Shown here: piece after piece, positions 63,676 through 64,000 of the stretch
How the letters are laid out: each line of letters starts with the position of its first letter
How positions within the stretch are numbered: the first letter of the stretch is position 1
Source: Burkholderiaceae bacterium
GTDB lineage: Bacteria; Pseudomonadota; Gammaproteobacteria; Burkholderiales; Burkholderiaceae_E
DNA: 64,000 nt
Assembly (NCBI GenBank): GCA_024235875.1
Contig: JACKLP010000001.1
Coordinates: 576,020-640,019 of the forward strand
Direction of reading: 5' to 3'
Translations under genes and position numbers: made by a program
The notes under the pieces: model-generated
The model's database searches: none
What the model was told of the DNA's origin: nothing
Seen by the model: the letters and a program-made list of their open reading frames with translations, nothing else

Positions 63676-64000
63676 TTGGACAAGTTCAAGCAGATCGAGA
63701 CCTTTGTGAACGTCGCCCAACGCGGTTCCCTGACCGCGGCCGCGCGTCTAGAGGGGGTCGCCCCAGGGGTGATCGGACGACGGATCGATGCCCTGGAACA
63801 CCGACTCGGCGTCAAGCTGCTGCTGCGCACCACGCGCCGCCTCTCGCTGACCTTCGAAGGCGCGGCCTTCCTGGAGGATTGCCAACGCGTCCTCGACGCG
63901 CTCGGCGACGCCGAGAGCGCCGTGTCGATGGGCGGCGCCCGGCCCAGAGGGCACTTGCGCGTCACCGCGCCGGCCGGATTCGGAAGGCGCCACGTTGCAC
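63676..64000 (+). CDS. LysR-family transcriptional regulator (3' truncated by window)
   Basis: About 108 codons run off the end of the window. A TTG start at 63676 has GGAG about 8 bases upstream. FKQIETFVNVAQRGSLTAAA, RLEGVAPGVIGRRIDALEHRLG and KLLLRTTRRLSLTFEGAAFL are the LysR winged helix and linker helix. It diverges from the GGDEF/EAL gene with 142 bases between. Target unknown. Confidence 0.85.
   Translation, partial: MDKFKQIETFVNVAQRGSLTAAARLEGVAPGVIGRRIDALEHRLGVKLLLRTTRRLSLTFEGAAFLEDCQRVLDALGDAESAVSMGGARPRGHLRVTAPAGFGRRHVA

Overview
The window is GC-rich chromosomal DNA, almost certainly from a betaproteobacterium of the order Burkholderiales. Pointers to this are a 60-residue DUF3460 protein beside scpA, a NUDIX/metallo-beta-lactamase fusion, and proteobacterial-type pnp, rpsO, leuA, dcd, metG, mrp and murB. 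The genus cannot be told from the sequence. No tRNA, rRNA, CRISPR array or intact insertion sequence was seen. About 56 protein genes are supported, two of them cut by the window edges, plus a translated leader peptide.

Region 1 (1-19495) is acyl-CoA catabolism. It holds the end of an AidB-like acyl-CoA dehydrogenase, a BaiN/HI0933-type flavoprotein, an AtuA-family protein and a TetR regulator. Divergent from these is an operon of biotin-dependent acyl-CoA carboxylase (beta 4587-6245, alpha 7467-9437), two acyl-CoA dehydrogenases and a crotonase. The carboxylase beta subunit has glycine where 3-methylcrotonyl-CoA carboxylase has phenylalanine, so the set resembles the Atu (citronellol/geraniol) pathway more than leucine catabolism. 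A convergent minus-strand cluster (livH-livM-livG-livF, an acyl-CoA ligase, a periplasmic binding protein) probably imports and activates a carboxylic acid. A further acyl-CoA dehydrogenase follows.

Region 2 (about 19.5-25.9 kb) is visibly richer in A+T and looks acquired. It carries a six-helix membrane histidine kinase, a LuxI/FeeM-like GNAT acyltransferase and a large 7TM-PAS-GGDEF-EAL protein. At its right edge lies a protein made only of the C-terminal part of a FadB-type 3-hydroxyacyl-CoA dehydrogenase, with a very histidine-rich insert.

Region 3 (26.8-35.4 kb) is mostly housekeeping: a crotonase, a NUDIX-MBL fusion, a sulfurtransferase, pnp, rpsO, leuA and dcd. leuA is preceded by a leucine-rich leader peptide with CUA codons and a hairpin, which indicates attenuation.

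Region 4 (35.4-51.8 kb) is a molybdenum/tungsten island. A minus-strand operon encodes a tungsten-type aldehyde:ferredoxin oxidoreductase with a four-cluster ferredoxin-like subunit, an FAD oxidoreductase, a MoaD-like protein and a small unknown protein. Divergent from it is a form-II CO-dehydrogenase-like operon (coxS-L-M-D-E-G plus XdhC). A ModE-like/periplasmic-binding-fold regulator and convergent modABC follow, so oxyanion uptake, cofactor handling and two cofactor-dependent enzymes sit together.

Region 5 (51.8-64 kb) holds mrp, metG, a SulP anion transporter, a BamE-like lipoprotein, DUF3460, scpA, murB, yaaA, a PIN-domain protein, a second GGDEF/EAL protein with degenerate motifs and the start of a LysR regulator.
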